Assembly: GCA_013140765.1 (NCBI GenBank)
Contig: JABFSE010000012.1
Span: 1-64,000 of the forward strand
Direction: 5' to 3'
Length of the DNA: 64,000 nt
Source of the DNA: Sulfuriferula sp.
Lineage (GTDB): Bacteria > Pseudomonadota > Gammaproteobacteria > Burkholderiales > Sulfuriferulaceae
The position numbers and the translations under genes are program-made. The notes below the pieces were generated by a model. It was not told the origin of the DNA, did no database searches, and saw only the letters and a program-made list of their open reading frames with translations. Of this stretch, positions 10,187-22,186 are shown piece by piece (within the stretch, counting starts at the first letter, position 1; every line of letters starts with the position of its first letter).

Positions 10187-10932
10187 AAAAAATCATTACC
10201 ATTTTGCTCTCTAGCTTACTTTTTATCAGCGCATACAGCCACGCCGATAACGACAGCACCAATGCCAAAAATCGTGCTCGCATCCACACCGAATTAGGGG
10301 CTAATTACTTCAGCCGTGGACAATACGCCATTGCTTTAGATGAATTACGCGAGGCATTATCAGCCGATAATAAATACGCCACCGCTTACGGCATCATGGG
10401 GCTGGTTTACATGGAATTAAAAGAAGAAAAACCCGCTGAAGACAACCTAAAACACGCGCTAGACCTAGCCCCCGCTGACTCCGATATTCACAATAACTAC
10501 GGCTGGTTTTTATGTACACGCGCCCGTTATGACGAAGCCATGACGCAATTCAACACTGCCCTAGGCAACCCGCTCTACGACACCCCAGAACGCGCCCTCA
10601 GTAACGCAGGTATTTGCTCGCTCAAAGCAGGAAAACAAGAGCAAGCACAAGGCTACTTAGAACGATCATTAAAATTCCAGCCCAATCAGGCGCAAGCGTT
10701 GTCCACCCTAGCGCAAATTTACTACCAGCAAGGTCGCTACACAGAAACCCGCGTATTAGTAGATCGTTTTTTTGCCAACAACAACCCCACTGCTGAAGCA
10801 CTCTGGCTAGGGGTACGTTTAGCACGCAAACAAGGCAACAAGGACAGCGAAGCCAGCTACGCATTACAGTTGCGCCGCTTATTTGCCGATGCGCCAGAAA
10901 CCCAACTTTTACTACAAGGAAAGTTTGACTAA
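10183..10932 (+). CDS. pilF: Type IV pilus biogenesis TPR protein PilF/PilW
   Basis: Signal peptide plus TPR repeats, located between rlmN and rodZ. Confidence 0.85.
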   Translation: MKKIITILLSSLLFISAYSHADNDSTNAKNRARIHTELGANYFSRGQYAIALDELREALSADNKYATAYGIMGLVYMELKEEKPAEDNLKHALDLAPADSDIHNNYGWFLCTRARYDEAMTQFNTALGNPLYDTPERALSNAGICSLKAGKQEQAQGYLERSLKFQPNQAQALSTLAQIYYQQGRYTETRVLVDRFFANNNPTAEALWLGVRLARKQGNKDSEASYALQLRRLFADAPETQLLLQGKFD

Positions 10933-11732
10933 TGGAAAGCGCAATTTTAGTTGACGCGCCAACGGTAGGAGAGCAACTGCGTAGCGCACGCACAGCGATG
11001 CAACTCAGCATTACCGATATTGCCCAGCACTTGAAGCTATCCGCCATCCAAATAGAGCGACTGGAAAACAATGACTTTGCCAGCGCAGGCATAGTCTTCA
11101 GTCGCGGCTTTGTACGCCAATATGCGCGGCATGTAGGCTTGAATGCTGATGATTTAGTGCCGCTCATGACTGCACATCGTGAGACGCAAGAGTCATTACA
11201 AGTTCACAATGAACAAATTCCACTCAGCCAAGGCTTATCAAAATACTGGCTCATCTTAGTCAGTTTAACCATTAGCATCGTGATTGCCATTCCCTTAGGT
11301 ATTTATTATTGGCTATCGAGTGACAGTAGCACCGTCGCATCTGCGCCACCCGTTGCACATATCGCACCTGCAACCAGCGTAACCGCAATCACCGCACCGA
11401 TTACCGCAAAAATACCCGCACCTGCCACACCTGCCTCAGTGCCAGCGGCAGTGGATACACCGAAAGCCTCCTCCGTCACCACTGACAACACCAACGCGGG
11501 ACATCTTGCTTTCAAATTCGACGGTGATGCTTGGGTAGAAATCCGTGATGCCGACAGTAGAATAGTGCTTTCCCATCTGTATCGCGCAGGTGAAACGGCG
11601 GACATTTCTGCTCCGCCGCCGTTATCATTAGTCGTTGGTAACGCCGCGAAAGTCAGCTTGTTGTATAACGACCAAGCTGTGGACTTAAAAACCCGTACAG
11701 GCATTACCGTTGCTCGATTTAGCTTAAAGTAA
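10932..11732 (+). CDS. rodZ: RodZ-like HTH/DUF4115 protein
   Basis: N-terminal Xre-type HTH, single TM, Ala/Thr/Pro linker, C-terminal DUF4115-like domain ([24 protein letters not shown]). Confidence 0.83.
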   Translation: MESAILVDAPTVGEQLRSARTAMQLSITDIAQHLKLSAIQIERLENNDFASAGIVFSRGFVRQYARHVGLNADDLVPLMTAHRETQESLQVHNEQIPLSQGLSKYWLILVSLTISIVIAIPLGIYYWLSSDSSTVASAPPVAHIAPATSVTAITAPITAKIPAPATPASVPAAVDTPKASSVTTDNTNAGHLAFKFDGDAWVEIRDADSRIVLSHLYRAGETADISAPPPLSLVVGNAAKVSLLYNDQAVDLKTRTGITVARFSLK

Positions 11733-11737
11733 ATACT

Positions 11738-13006
11738 ATGTTCAACACACAATTACCTCGTCACACTACGCGCAAAGTATGGGTGGGCAATATCGCCGTC
11801 GGTGGTGATGCCCCTGTCGTCGTGCAATCCATGACTAACACCGACACCGCTGACATTGCAGGCACGGTAGAACAAACCTACGCGCTCTGGCGTGCGGGCT
11901 CGGAGATGGTACGCATCACCGTTAATACGCTAGAAGCCGCACTAGCCGTGCCACATATCCGTGATGCACTGGCTAAAATGGGCTGTGACGTACCGCTGAT
12001 AGGTGACTTTCATTTTAATGGTCATAAATTACTCACCAGCGTGCCCGACTGTGCTGAAGCATTAGCCAAATATCGTATTAACCCTGGCAACGTCGGCAAA
12101 GGCAGTAAGCGCGACGAACAATATGCCGCCATGATAGAAACGGCCTGCCGCTATAACAAACCCGTGCGCATCGGTGTCAATTGGGGCAGTTTAGATCAAG
12201 CGCATTTAGCACGCATGATGGACGAAAACGCACAACGCGCACAACCATTTGAACCTGAATGGGTCATGCGTGAAGCGCTTATTACCTCAGCACTAGAGTC
12301 TGCGCAAAAAGCCGAAGAAATCGGCTTGCCACGTGACAAAATCATCCTGTCGTGCAAATTGTCAGGCGTGCAAGACCTAATCAGCACCTACCGCGAACTC
12401 GCATCACGCTGTGATTACCCATTACATCTAGGTTTAACCGAAGCGGGCATGGGTTCCAAAGGCATAGTCGCTTCAACTGCTGCATTATCGGTGCTGTTAC
12501 AAGAAGGCATAGGCGACACCATACGCATCTCGCTCACGCCCGCACCTGGTGGTGACCGTAGTCAAGAAGTCATCGTCGCGCAGGAAATTTTGCAAACCAT
12601 GGGCTTGCGCTCGTTCACGCCTATGGTTGTCGCTTGCCCAGGTTGCGGTCGCACCACTAGCACCGTATTCCAACACTTAGCGCAAGACATACAACGCTAT
12701 TTACGTGACCAAATGCCAACTTGGCGTAACCAGTATCCAGGTGTGGAAGCCATGCACGTTGCCGTCATGGGTTGTGTTGTCAACGGCCCTGGTGAATCCA
12801 AACACGCCAACATCGGCATTAGCCTGCCAGGCACGGGTGAAGTACCCGTCGCACCCGTGTATGTCGATGGGCAAAAAACCGTTACCCTCAAAGGCGAACG
12901 CATCGCCGAAGAATTTCAAGCTATCGTTGAGGATTACGTTCACAACCACTACGGCGAAAACGCACAACCTGCCACCAACAAAATTATCCCCATTTATCAA
13001 GCATGA
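11738..13006 (+). CDS. ispG: 4-hydroxy-3-methylbut-2-enyl diphosphate synthase
   Basis: [12 protein letters not shown] ... ACPGCGRT ... [11 protein letters not shown]. Confidence 0.95.
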   Translation: MFNTQLPRHTTRKVWVGNIAVGGDAPVVVQSMTNTDTADIAGTVEQTYALWRAGSEMVRITVNTLEAALAVPHIRDALAKMGCDVPLIGDFHFNGHKLLTSVPDCAEALAKYRINPGNVGKGSKRDEQYAAMIETACRYNKPVRIGVNWGSLDQAHLARMMDENAQRAQPFEPEWVMREALITSALESAQKAEEIGLPRDKIILSCKLSGVQDLISTYRELASRCDYPLHLGLTEAGMGSKGIVASTAALSVLLQEGIGDTIRISLTPAPGGDRSQEVIVAQEILQTMGLRSFTPMVVACPGCGRTTSTVFQHLAQDIQRYLRDQMPTWRNQYPGVEAMHVAVMGCVVNGPGESKHANIGISLPGTGEVPVAPVYVDGQKTVTLKGERIAEEFQAIVEDYVHNHYGENAQPATNKIIPIYQA

Positions 13007-14268
13007 GCACACCCATACAAGCCATACGCGGGATGAACGACATCCTGCCTGACACCACGCCACGCTGGCAGTATTTCGAGCGCATCGTTGCTGATTGGCT
13101 CAATGCCTACGGCTACCGCGAAATCCGCACGCCTATTGTTGAACAAACCAGCTTATTCAAACGCGCAATCGGCGAAGTGACCGACATCGTAGAAAAAGAA
13201 ATGTACTCATTTGAAGATGCGCTCAATGGCGAACATTTATCACTGCGCCCAGAAGGCACTGCCGCTTGTGTCCGCGCCGTCATCCAGCACAATCTCATCT
13301 ACAATGCGCCGCAACGTTTGTGGTACGCAGGACCGATGTTTCGCCATGAACGCCCGCAAAAAGGTCGTTACCGCCAATTTCATCAAGTCGGCGTAGAGTC
13401 GCTAGGCTTTGCCGATGCCGACATGGATGCTGAACACATCATCATGACCGCAGATTTGTGGAAACGTCTAGGCTTAAGCAATATCACCCTAGAAATCAAT
13501 ACACTAGGCGATACCGCCGCCCGCGCACGTCACCGCACGCGACTCATTAGCTATCTCGAAGCCCATATTGATCAACTTGATGAAGACGCGAAACGTCGCT
13601 TGCACACCAACCCGCTACGTATACTCGACACCAAAAATCCTGCCATGCAAGCCTTGGTGGATGCCGCACCCAGACTCTATGACGACTTGGACGAAGCGGC
13701 ATTAGCGCACTTTGAAGCCGTGCAAACTATCTTGCGGGCGCATAACATCGAATACCGCATCAATCCGCGCTTAGTACGCGGCTTGGATTACTACAATTAC
13801 ACCGTATTTGAATGGATTACCGACCAGCTCGGTACGCAAGGCACGGTATGTGCAGGCGGACGTTACGACAGCCTCATCGAACAAATCGGTGGCAAACCCG
13901 CACCAGCCTGCGGTTACGCGATGGGCGTAGAACGCCTACTGGCGTTAATTGAAGCCAACGACATTGCCATTCCCAGCGCCAAATTAGATGCCTACATCGT
14001 CCATCAAGGTGCAGCCGCCAGCGTATTCGCATGGCAAGTGGCACGCGAATTACGCGCCGCTGGATTAAGTACCGTGCTGCACTGCGGCGGCGGCAGTTTC
14101 AAATCACAAATGAAAAAAGCCGATGCCAGCGGTGCAGCATTTGCCTGTATCATAGGCGACGATGAAGCCGCCCTCGCACAAATCAGCTTAAAATCGCTAC
14201 GCAACGCCGCTGAACAAGTAAGTTGCACCGTCAATAACGCCATTAGCCTATTAACCGCAAGGAATTAA
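13003..14268 (+). CDS. hisS: Histidyl-tRNA synthetase
   Basis: [15 protein letters not shown]; class II motifs; [14 protein letters not shown]. Confidence 0.96.
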   Translation: MSTPIQAIRGMNDILPDTTPRWQYFERIVADWLNAYGYREIRTPIVEQTSLFKRAIGEVTDIVEKEMYSFEDALNGEHLSLRPEGTAACVRAVIQHNLIYNAPQRLWYAGPMFRHERPQKGRYRQFHQVGVESLGFADADMDAEHIIMTADLWKRLGLSNITLEINTLGDTAARARHRTRLISYLEAHIDQLDEDAKRRLHTNPLRILDTKNPAMQALVDAAPRLYDDLDEAALAHFEAVQTILRAHNIEYRINPRLVRGLDYYNYTVFEWITDQLGTQGTVCAGGRYDSLIEQIGGKPAPACGYAMGVERLLALIEANDIAIPSAKLDAYIVHQGAAASVFAWQVARELRAAGLSTVLHCGGGSFKSQMKKADASGAAFACIIGDDEAALAQISLKSLRNAAEQVSCTVNNAISLLTARN

Positions 14269-14269
14269 C

Positions 14270-14908
14270 ATGTCACTCGACTTGGAAGAACAAGAAAAAC
14301 TAGACACCCTCAAAGATGCGTGGAAGCGTCACGGCAATCTTATTTTAATCGCCATCAGCGTCATCGCGCTCAGTTATTCAGGCTGGCAATGGTGGCAACA
14401 CGGTCAACAACAAAAGAATGCCGAAGCTGCCGCATTATATGGCGCATTGCAAAACGCGCAAAAAACCCAGCAAACTAAAATCATCACCGACACGACCAAA
14501 ACACTGACCGAGCAATACGGCAACACCGCCTACGCCGCACGTGCCGCATTGATCGCCGCCGCCAGCAATATGGCAACAGACAGCAAAACGGCCAAAACCG
14601 AATTAAAATGGATATTAGACAACAGCAAAGAGCCCCCCATTAAATCCATCGCCGCATTGCATTTAGCCCAATTATTGTTTGATGACAACGACCTTAACGG
14701 CGCATTAACCTTACTCAATGCACCGCACGATGAAGCAAATGCCGATTTGTACAATGACTTGAAAGGCGACATACTCGCTGCTCAAAACAAAAACGACGAA
14801 GCGCGTGCCGCGTATAAAATCGCGCTAGAAAAGCTACCCGCCGATAGCAATTATCGCCAAGTATTAACCATCAAACTTAACGCAGTTGCTGGAGTATCAT
14901 CATTATGA
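14270..14908 (+). CDS. yfgM: YfgM-family tetratricopeptide membrane protein
   Basis: TM near N-terminus, TPR; located between hisS and bamB. Confidence 0.83.
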   Translation: MSLDLEEQEKLDTLKDAWKRHGNLILIAISVIALSYSGWQWWQHGQQQKNAEAAALYGALQNAQKTQQTKIITDTTKTLTEQYGNTAYAARAALIAAASNMATDSKTAKTELKWILDNSKEPPIKSIAALHLAQLLFDDNDLNGALTLLNAPHDEANADLYNDLKGDILAAQNKNDEARAAYKIALEKLPADSNYRQVLTIKLNAVAGVSSL

Positions 14909-16074
14909 ACATTCGTTTAAGTATATTGAGCCTAGCCTTAATCAGCAGCTTAACAGGCTGTGCAGGGATGACTAAAAACCTCAACCCTGTTAATTGGTTC
15001 GGCAGTAGCACGCCTAGTGCTGATAAGCCTGCCGCACTCATAGATTTCAAACCCAGCACTAGCATCAAAACCAACTGGTCAGCCAGTGTAGGTGAAAGCA
15101 AACAAATTGCATTCTCGCCCGCCGTCGCCATCAATGCAGTTTATGCGACCAGTGCCAAAGGACAAATCAGCCGCCTCAATCCAAGCACAGGCAAAACCGA
15201 ATGGCAAACTGATACCAACGCGCCCCTCACGGCAGGCGTAGGCGCGACCGCCGACAGCGAATATGTAGGCACGCTCAAAGGCGAAGTCATCGCTTTTGAC
15301 GACACAGGCAAAAAACGCTGGACAACCGCCTTATCCAGCACCGTGCTAGGCGTGCCCAAAGCCGCTGAAGGCATCGTCGTTGTGCGTACTGAAGACGGTC
15401 ATATCTATGGTCTAAGCGCAGATGACGGCAAACAAAAATGGATGTATCAACGCCTGTTGCCCGCCTTAATTTTACGTAGTCAAGCCAGCTTACTCATCAC
15501 CAAAGGCGCGATATTTGCAGGCTATCCAGGTGGCAAATTAGTTGCTTTATCGCTAGACACAGGCAACGTAGGCTGGGAAGCCAGCGTCGCTCAACCGCGC
15601 GGCGCATCTGAAATTGAACGCGTCAGCGATGTCACCAGTATGCCCGTCATAGACGATAAACAAGTTTGCGCAGTTAGTTACCAAGGTCGCGTTGCTTGCT
15701 TTGAAATCCGCACGGGTAACTTACTATGGGCGAAAGAAATGTCCAGCACCGCAGGCATGACCATGGATGCTGACAATGTCTATATCAGCGACACCAAAGG
15801 CAATGTCGTCGCCCTCGAAAAAACACGCGGTGTCAGCGTATGGAAACAAGCCCAGCTACAAAACCGCCAACTCACCGCGCCCGCCCGCATCGGCAACTAT
15901 TTAGCTGTCGGTGATTACGATGGACACGTGCATTTAATGGCACTCGACGACGGTCATTTTGTCGCCCGAACCAGCACCGACGGCTCTGCCATCATCAGCC
16001 GACCACAAGATAAAAACGACAATATCGTCGTGCAAACAGCCAAAGGCGGGATTTACGCCCTGACTGTACAATAA
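14905..16074 (+). CDS. bamB: Outer-membrane assembly lipoprotein BamB
   Basis: Lipobox LTGC; PQQ-like beta-propeller repeats. Confidence 0.9.
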   Translation: MNIRLSILSLALISSLTGCAGMTKNLNPVNWFGSSTPSADKPAALIDFKPSTSIKTNWSASVGESKQIAFSPAVAINAVYATSAKGQISRLNPSTGKTEWQTDTNAPLTAGVGATADSEYVGTLKGEVIAFDDTGKKRWTTALSSTVLGVPKAAEGIVVVRTEDGHIYGLSADDGKQKWMYQRLLPALILRSQASLLITKGAIFAGYPGGKLVALSLDTGNVGWEASVAQPRGASEIERVSDVTSMPVIDDKQVCAVSYQGRVACFEIRTGNLLWAKEMSSTAGMTMDADNVYISDTKGNVVALEKTRGVSVWKQAQLQNRQLTAPARIGNYLAVGDYDGHVHLMALDDGHFVARTSTDGSAIISRPQDKNDNIVVQTAKGGIYALTVQ

Positions 16075-16077
16075 GCT

Positions 16078-16106
16078 CGCTGGCACAAGCCAGCGCGTTG
16101 TTTTTG
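16078..16106 (+). terminator. Hairpin with T-run between bamB and der (attenuator-like)
   Basis: CGCTGGC-ACAA-GCCAGCG followed by CGTTGTTTTTG. Confidence 0.5.
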
Positions 16107-16116
16107 AAAGTAGTAT

Positions 16117-17529
16117 ATGAAGCCCACTATCGTACTCGTCGGTCGTCCCAACGTCGGCAAATCCACCTTATTCAACCGCCTCACCAAAACCCGTGACGCG
16201 ATTGTTGCCGACATACCAGGACTAACCCGCGACCGTCATTACGGTCATGGTAAAGTTGGCAGCAAACCTTATCTCGTCGTTGACACAGGCGGCTTTGAGC
16301 CCGTCGTCAAAGACGGCATCATGCACGAAATGGCGAAGCAAACCCTGCAAGCCATCGATGAAGCTGATGTCATTTTATTCATGGTGGACGTACGCACTGG
16401 CTGTACGGCGCAAGACAAAATCATTGCCGACCGCCTGCGCCGTTGCGCCTGCCCCGTGCATTTAGTTGTCAACAAAGCCGAAGGTATGCGCCGCGAAGTC
16501 GTCACCGCTGAATTTCATGAATTAGCCTTAGGTACGCCTATGGCGATTTCCGCCAGCCATGGCGAAGGCGTCACTGACCTTGTAGAAATCGCGCTGGAAC
16601 ACATCCCCGATGTCGCTGAGGAAGAAGAAACCAAGCACCCAAGAATCGCCCTCATTGGTCGCCCTAATGCAGGTAAATCAACCCTGGTAAACAGCTTTCT
16701 GGGTGAAGAACGCGTCATCGCTTTTGACCAGCCAGGTACGACGCGAGACAGTATCCACATCGACTTTGAACGCAACGGCAAACCCTACACACTCATCGAC
16801 ACCGCAGGCGTGCGTCGTCGTGGCAAAGTGTTTGAAGCCATAGAAAAATTTTCCGTCATCAAAACCCTGCAAGCCATAGATGACTGTAATGTGGTCATTC
16901 TGGTATTAGACGCACAAGCCGACATTTCCGATCAAGATGCCCACCTTGCAGGCTTCATTCTCGATGCAGGGCGCGCGCTGGTAGTTGCCGTCAATAAATG
17001 GGATGGCATGACTGACTATCAGCGCGATAACGTCAAACGTGAAATCGGGCGCAAACTGCAGTTTTTAGAATTCGCCAAATTCCATTATATTTCAGCACTC
17101 AAAGGCACAGGGCTAAATCCACTATTAGTCTCTGTTGATGCCGCTTACGCAGCGGCCATGGCGAAATTGTCCACGCCGCAACTGACCCGCATCCTGATTG
17201 ACGCGGTAGCCGCGCACCAACCACCCAAAACCGGCCCATTCCGCCCCAAACCACGCTACGCCCACCAGGGCGGCATGAACCCACCGCTCATCGTCGTCCA
17301 CGGCAGTGCGCTAGACAAAATCAGCGACAGCTACAAACGTTATTTGGAAAAAACCTTTGTACAAGCATTCAAGTTACAAGGCACACCGCTGAAAGTACAG
17401 TTTAACGTCGGTCATAACCCATTTGCCGACAAAAAACCTGCACCACTGACACCCGCAGAAGAAAAAGCCGCCCACCGCAAACGCCGCTCAGGTCGCAAGC
17501 TATACGGTAAGCAACGTAAAAAAGAGTAA
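16117..17529 (+). CDS. der: Ribosome-assembly GTPase Der (EngA)
   Basis: Two GTPase domains: [12 protein letters not shown] and [12 protein letters not shown]. Confidence 0.96.
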   Translation: MKPTIVLVGRPNVGKSTLFNRLTKTRDAIVADIPGLTRDRHYGHGKVGSKPYLVVDTGGFEPVVKDGIMHEMAKQTLQAIDEADVILFMVDVRTGCTAQDKIIADRLRRCACPVHLVVNKAEGMRREVVTAEFHELALGTPMAISASHGEGVTDLVEIALEHIPDVAEEEETKHPRIALIGRPNAGKSTLVNSFLGEERVIAFDQPGTTRDSIHIDFERNGKPYTLIDTAGVRRRGKVFEAIEKFSVIKTLQAIDDCNVVILVLDAQADISDQDAHLAGFILDAGRALVVAVNKWDGMTDYQRDNVKREIGRKLQFLEFAKFHYISALKGTGLNPLLVSVDAAYAAAMAKLSTPQLTRILIDAVAAHQPPKTGPFRPKPRYAHQGGMNPPLIVVHGSALDKISDSYKRYLEKTFVQAFKLQGTPLKVQFNVGHNPFADKKPAPLTPAEEKAAHRKRRSGRKLYGKQRKKE

Positions 17530-17711
17530 GATGACCTCAAGTGGGTTGCTGGGGTATTCTTCGGGAAAAAAATTGTGCATAATAATGAAGGATGCCTCAA
17601 CTTCGTAGTAAGGTTTGTAATATAAATTTATTAGCTATAACCACAACCTAGCGAACAATTTTGTCTTAGTATAAATATTGCAATACTGAACTAAACTTAG
17701 GTCATAAAAAC

Positions 17712-19091
17712 ATGGATTTTGAATTCACCATTAAAAAACTAGGCAACATTGATGAGGCAAACTTGACCGTTAAACCTTTTACAGTGATTGCTGGTGAAAA
17801 TAGTTCTGGTAAAACTTTCGCAACAAAATGTCTTTATTGCGTATTAGATGCACTGAATCAAGATCATGTCAGCTATGCAATTGAGTCAAAAATATCAATT
17901 ATACAAGATGAAGTTAATGAATTTGAGGAGGTAATTAAAAGACCGTCTAATTCAGACAATGAGTTTATTAAATATATAAAAGGCATTGTGATTCCATACC
18001 TTCAAAAAACACTACTACAATATGAAAGCAAGCCGTTTATTCTTCAAACATTACCTGAAAGCAAAAATTTAGGGGATCTCCACTTTCACGACCTACAAAT
18101 CAAAAACTATCTCGAAAAAACAAAGGACAAGACAAAATACATACCAATCCATACTAATCTATATAACCTATATGCCACGTTTAAAGAAATTGTAAGTTTA
18201 ATAACTAACTGTGAAAATACAGTTGTGACAGGTATTGAAAACACACTTTCAGAAAATATAAAAACCAATTTCCAGGTTACTGATTACAGCTTACTCATTA
18301 ATAACACCGCGCCAACAAATAAAGCCGAAATTACCATCGATACCATTGGCAATATAACAATGAGTCAATCGAATGACTTGAGCTTCTCATTTACTCATCA
18401 AGGAATAGAAAAAATCCAAAACCTTAGACACATTGTCTATGTGGATTCGCCTGCTTACTTAAAAATTCGTAAAGGCTTACAGAAAAGAGGACTCGCATCT
18501 AGGCTTTTTCAATTTGAAGACAAACGAAAATATCTTTCTGGTTATCCACAATATATTGATAAGTTATATGACTTCATCGACATGGAATACATCGGGCAAG
18601 CGGATTTTTTGAATTTGAGCACAGAAATCCAAGAACTGACACACGGTCAATTTAGAGTTGCTAAATCTGGAGATATAACTTTCGAAACATCTCAAGGTAA
18701 AAACATCCCACTTTCCCTTACTGCAATGGGGATTAGCAATATGGGGCTTTTAGAATTATTAATACGAAACAACGTCATTAACAAAGGCTCTTTTTTAATT
18801 ATTGATGAACCAGAAGCTCATTTACACCCAAAATGGCAAGTTTTCTTGGTTAAATTACTATATCAAATAGCCAAGGCAGGCGCAAACATCATCATTGCCA
18901 CACACAGCATTGACATCATAAAAGCAATTGAAAACTTGCTTAAACAAGAAGATGGTGCGGATGAGCTTATTAGTTTGAATCAAATGCCATTTGATATTGA
19001 ATCAAAGAAAAAGACCGAATTAGAGAAAGCTGCCGCTATTTTAAATGACCTGAGCGAACCCTACCTTGAGTTATACCTGGAGGGTAATTGA
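17712..19091 (+). CDS. OLD/ABC-like AAA-family ATPase (candidate defence protein)
   Basis: Walker A GENSSGKT, Walker B LIIDEPEAHLHP, H-loop ATHS; no recognisable TOPRIM C-terminus; AT-rich locus. Confidence 0.8.
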   Translation: MDFEFTIKKLGNIDEANLTVKPFTVIAGENSSGKTFATKCLYCVLDALNQDHVSYAIESKISIIQDEVNEFEEVIKRPSNSDNEFIKYIKGIVIPYLQKTLLQYESKPFILQTLPESKNLGDLHFHDLQIKNYLEKTKDKTKYIPIHTNLYNLYATFKEIVSLITNCENTVVTGIENTLSENIKTNFQVTDYSLLINNTAPTNKAEITIDTIGNITMSQSNDLSFSFTHQGIEKIQNLRHIVYVDSPAYLKIRKGLQKRGLASRLFQFEDKRKYLSGYPQYIDKLYDFIDMEYIGQADFLNLSTEIQELTHGQFRVAKSGDITFETSQGKNIPLSLTAMGISNMGLLELLIRNNVINKGSFLIIDEPEAHLHPKWQVFLVKLLYQIAKAGANIIIATHSIDIIKAIENLLKQEDGADELISLNQMPFDIESKKKTELEKAAAILNDLSEPYLELYLEGN

Positions 19092-19643
19092 TTGGCATTC
19101 AATTTTGAAGATCACTACGAACCCATTAAATCAGAATGCGAAAGTATTAGCGATTTAACGATTTCAGCTTACAAATTGGATGGGGACCGTAACTCCCTTA
19201 AATGGCAACTAGGCTGTTATGGATTAAAATCCTGTGATTATGTTTTGATTATACAAGAAAAAATCACACTAATTGAGATTTCAGATCTGTCTAAACAATT
19301 TTCAGGCTCATCTGAACGGCTCAAAAAAATAATAAAAGCAATACCTCTTGAAAAATCCGAAATCAAAGCTCTGTCAGCAAAAGACATTATGATTAACGAG
19401 ATTGTTCACAAATACATACATTCCTTAATAATTCTGCACGAGCTAGGTAAACATGAAAGCAACTACAATTTCAACCTAGAAAACATGGGGTTTATAGTCG
19501 CTCATTTTTCAGGATGGTCTGATATACAGGCATTGGACCATATAAAGCGATCAATAAAAGACCGATTTCAAGGAAAACTCACTCCAGAACTAAAAATTAT
19601 TCCATTTGCGGACTTAGAGAACCTGTTACGAACCACCCCATAG
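19092..19643 (+). CDS. Hypothetical protein paired with the upstream ATPase; possible degenerate PD-(D/E)xK-like fold
   Basis: TTG start immediately follows the TGA stop of the ATPase; motif CDYVLIIQEKITLIEISDLSKQ resembles the D...ExK core with K replaced by S. Confidence 0.6.
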   Translation: MAFNFEDHYEPIKSECESISDLTISAYKLDGDRNSLKWQLGCYGLKSCDYVLIIQEKITLIEISDLSKQFSGSSERLKKIIKAIPLEKSEIKALSAKDIMINEIVHKYIHSLIILHELGKHESNYNFNLENMGFIVAHFSGWSDIQALDHIKRSIKDRFQGKLTPELKIIPFADLENLLRTTP

Positions 19644-19738
19644 CTTCCATAGATTTATGATGTAACAAGTTTCTCAGCATCCTGCACCCCATATTCAGTT
19701 AAAATACCTCTATATTTTCAGCACACACGGTCCACACC

Positions 19739-20635
19739 ATGAACCCCAGCAATCCCGATTTTCGCACTGGTTATATCGCCATTATTGGTCGCCCCAACGT
19801 CGGCAAGTCAACGCTGACCAACCATATCGTCGGCGCGAAAGTCAGCATTACCTCGCGCAAGGCGCAAACCACGCGGCATCGCATCCACGGCATTTATACC
19901 GATCCCGATGCGCAATATATTTTTGTCGATACCCCAGGTTTCCAAACCCAGTATGACAGCGCGTTAAATCGCGGTATGAATAAAACCGTGGTCGATGCGT
20001 TGCACTCGACTGACGTGGTGCTGTTCGTCATTGAAGGTACGCGTTTTGATAGTCGTGACCAGAAAGTGGTGGATTTGCTGCCTAAAGATATTCCCGTGAT
20101 TCTGGTGCTTAACAAGCAGGATCTGGTCAAGGATAAAGACAGCTTGTTGCCGTTTATGGCGGAAATGAATGAGATTTTCCCATTCGCAGCCATCGTGCCG
20201 ATTTCCGCACGCAATGGCGAACAAGTGCCGCGCTTGTTGACCACCATCCGTGGCTATTTGCCCGTCGCTGAAGCTATGTTTGACGAAGATGACATCACCG
20301 ATAAAAGCGAGCGTTTCCTCGCCGCTGAAATCGTGCGTGAAAAAGTATTCCGTTTATCAGGCGAAGAAGTCCCCTACTCCGCCAGCGTGATGATAGAAAA
20401 ATTTGAACAGGAAGGTGAAATGCGCCGCGTTTTCGCGACTATTTTGGTCGATAGGGACAATCAAAAAGCCATCATCATCGGTCATCAAGGTAGCAAGCTC
20501 AAAGAAATCGGCACTTCGGCGCGACTGGATATGGAACGCCTATTTGGCGGCAAGGTTTACCTAGAGCTGTGGGTCAAAGTCAAAGGCGGCTGGGCGGATA
20601 GCGAGCGTATTCTCAAACAATTAGGCTATGACTAA
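19739..20635 (+). CDS. era: GTPase Era
   Basis: [13 protein letters not shown]-terminal KH domain ([18 protein letters not shown]). Confidence 0.95.
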   Translation: MNPSNPDFRTGYIAIIGRPNVGKSTLTNHIVGAKVSITSRKAQTTRHRIHGIYTDPDAQYIFVDTPGFQTQYDSALNRGMNKTVVDALHSTDVVLFVIEGTRFDSRDQKVVDLLPKDIPVILVLNKQDLVKDKDSLLPFMAEMNEIFPFAAIVPISARNGEQVPRLLTTIRGYLPVAEAMFDEDDITDKSERFLAAEIVREKVFRLSGEEVPYSASVMIEKFEQEGEMRRVFATILVDRDNQKAIIIGHQGSKLKEIGTSARLDMERLFGGKVYLELWVKVKGGWADSERILKQLGYD

Positions 20636-20644
20636 ACAACACGC

Positions 20645-21397
20645 ATGAACGCACGCCTACCGAGCGCACACGAACGCGGGCGCGTGGATAACGCGCTGGG
20701 CTTGGTGTTGCACAGTTATCCGTTCCGCGAAACCAGCCTGATAGCCGAAGTCTTCACGCAGGAACACGGGCGTGTCGCCATGGTTGCGCGCGGCGCACGT
20801 CGGCCACGGGCGCAATTACGCGGGCTTATTCTGTCGTTTACGCCGCTGTTAATTTCTTACGCTGGCAAAAACGAGTTACGCACGCTACACAGCGCAGAAT
20901 GGCAAGGCGGCTTGCCGATACCGCAAGGCATGGGCTTATTATGCGGATTCTATATCAACGAGTTACTGCTCAAATTACTCGCCCGCGACGACCCGCATCC
21001 TGCCCTGTTCACGCATTATCATGCCACGCTACGTGCCCTTGCCACGCCACATTTAACGCAAACTGGCTACGCCATTATCCTGCGCCAATTTGAGCAAAAA
21101 CTGCTGGCTGAACTCGGTTATGCCCAGCCATTCACGCACACTGCTGACAGCCATACTGAAATCATCGCCGACGATTACTATACTTACATTTGCGAACGCG
21201 GCGCGGTGTGTCAGCCTAACAATGAGCCAGGCATTACCCTGCGTGGCAAAACCTTGCTAGACTTGGCGTTAGGCAATTACGACGACCCCACCAGCTTGCA
21301 ACAAGGCAAACAACTCATGCGCCACATCATCAACCACCACCTCGCGGGGCAAACCCTGCACGCGCGGGAATTACTCAAGGATTTACAACAGCTATGA
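20645..21397 (+). CDS. recO: DNA repair protein RecO
   Basis: RecO OB-fold N-terminus ([34 protein letters not shown]), between era and pdxJ. Confidence 0.9.
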   Translation: MNARLPSAHERGRVDNALGLVLHSYPFRETSLIAEVFTQEHGRVAMVARGARRPRAQLRGLILSFTPLLISYAGKNELRTLHSAEWQGGLPIPQGMGLLCGFYINELLLKLLARDDPHPALFTHYHATLRALATPHLTQTGYAIILRQFEQKLLAELGYAQPFTHTADSHTEIIADDYYTYICERGAVCQPNNEPGITLRGKTLLDLALGNYDDPTSLQQGKQLMRHIINHHLAGQTLHARELLKDLQQL

Positions 21398-22119
21398 TAC
21401 AACTCGGTGTCAACATTGATCACATCGTCACCATACGCCAAGCGCGTGGCACACGTTACCCTAGCCCCGTGCAAGCCGCACTGGTGGCAGAATCTGCAGG
21501 TGCTGATGCCATCACCCTGCACCTGCGTGAAGACCGCCGCCACATCCAGGATCACGATGTGGACACGCTGAGCCGCGTCCTCACCACGCGCATGAATCTG
21601 GAAATGGCAGTGACCGATGAAATGCTGGGCATTGCCTGCCGCGTTAAACCGCAAGATGTTTGCCTAGTCCCCGAACGCCGCGAAGAGCTCACCACCGAAG
21701 GTGGGCTGGATGTCGCAGGTCAGCAAGATAAAGTTAAACGTGCTTGCGACATACTTCGTGAGGCAGGCATACGCGTATCGCTATTCATAGACGCAGATGA
21801 ACGCCAAATCGCCGCCGCCCATGCTTGCGGCGCACCCGTGATAGAAATCCACACAGGCTGCTTCGCCGATGCCACTCACCGCGATGCCCAAGCACAAGAA
21901 TTGCAGCGGATTAAAAACGCCGTCGCCTACGCCCATAATCTAGGCTTGCAAGTCAACGCAGGGCACGGCTTGCATTATCACAACGTCCAAGCCATCGCCG
22001 CGATACCGCACATCGCCGAACTAAACATCGGTCACGCCATCGTTGCCCAAGCTTTATTCGTCGGCTGGGAAGCGGCGATACGGGATATGAAACAGCTCAT
22101 GCTGGCGGTGGCGATTTAG
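21394..22119 (+). CDS. pdxJ: Pyridoxine 5'-phosphate synthase
   Basis: [22 protein letters not shown] ... [12 protein letters not shown]. Confidence 0.95.
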   Translation: MIQLGVNIDHIVTIRQARGTRYPSPVQAALVAESAGADAITLHLREDRRHIQDHDVDTLSRVLTTRMNLEMAVTDEMLGIACRVKPQDVCLVPERREELTTEGGLDVAGQQDKVKRACDILREAGIRVSLFIDADERQIAAAHACGAPVIEIHTGCFADATHRDAQAQELQRIKNAVAYAHNLGLQVNAGHGLHYHNVQAIAAIPHIAELNIGHAIVAQALFVGWEAAIRDMKQLMLAVAI

Positions 22120-22186
22120 AACACAACTATCATCCACTAAAAACACGAAAAGCACGAAAAAAACCATCATAACCAACCTACACACC

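Noticed and set aside
10622-11167. 181-aa minus-strand ORF across pilF and rodZ
   Set aside because: Spans the boundary of two conserved plus-strand genes and lacks any recognisable domain.
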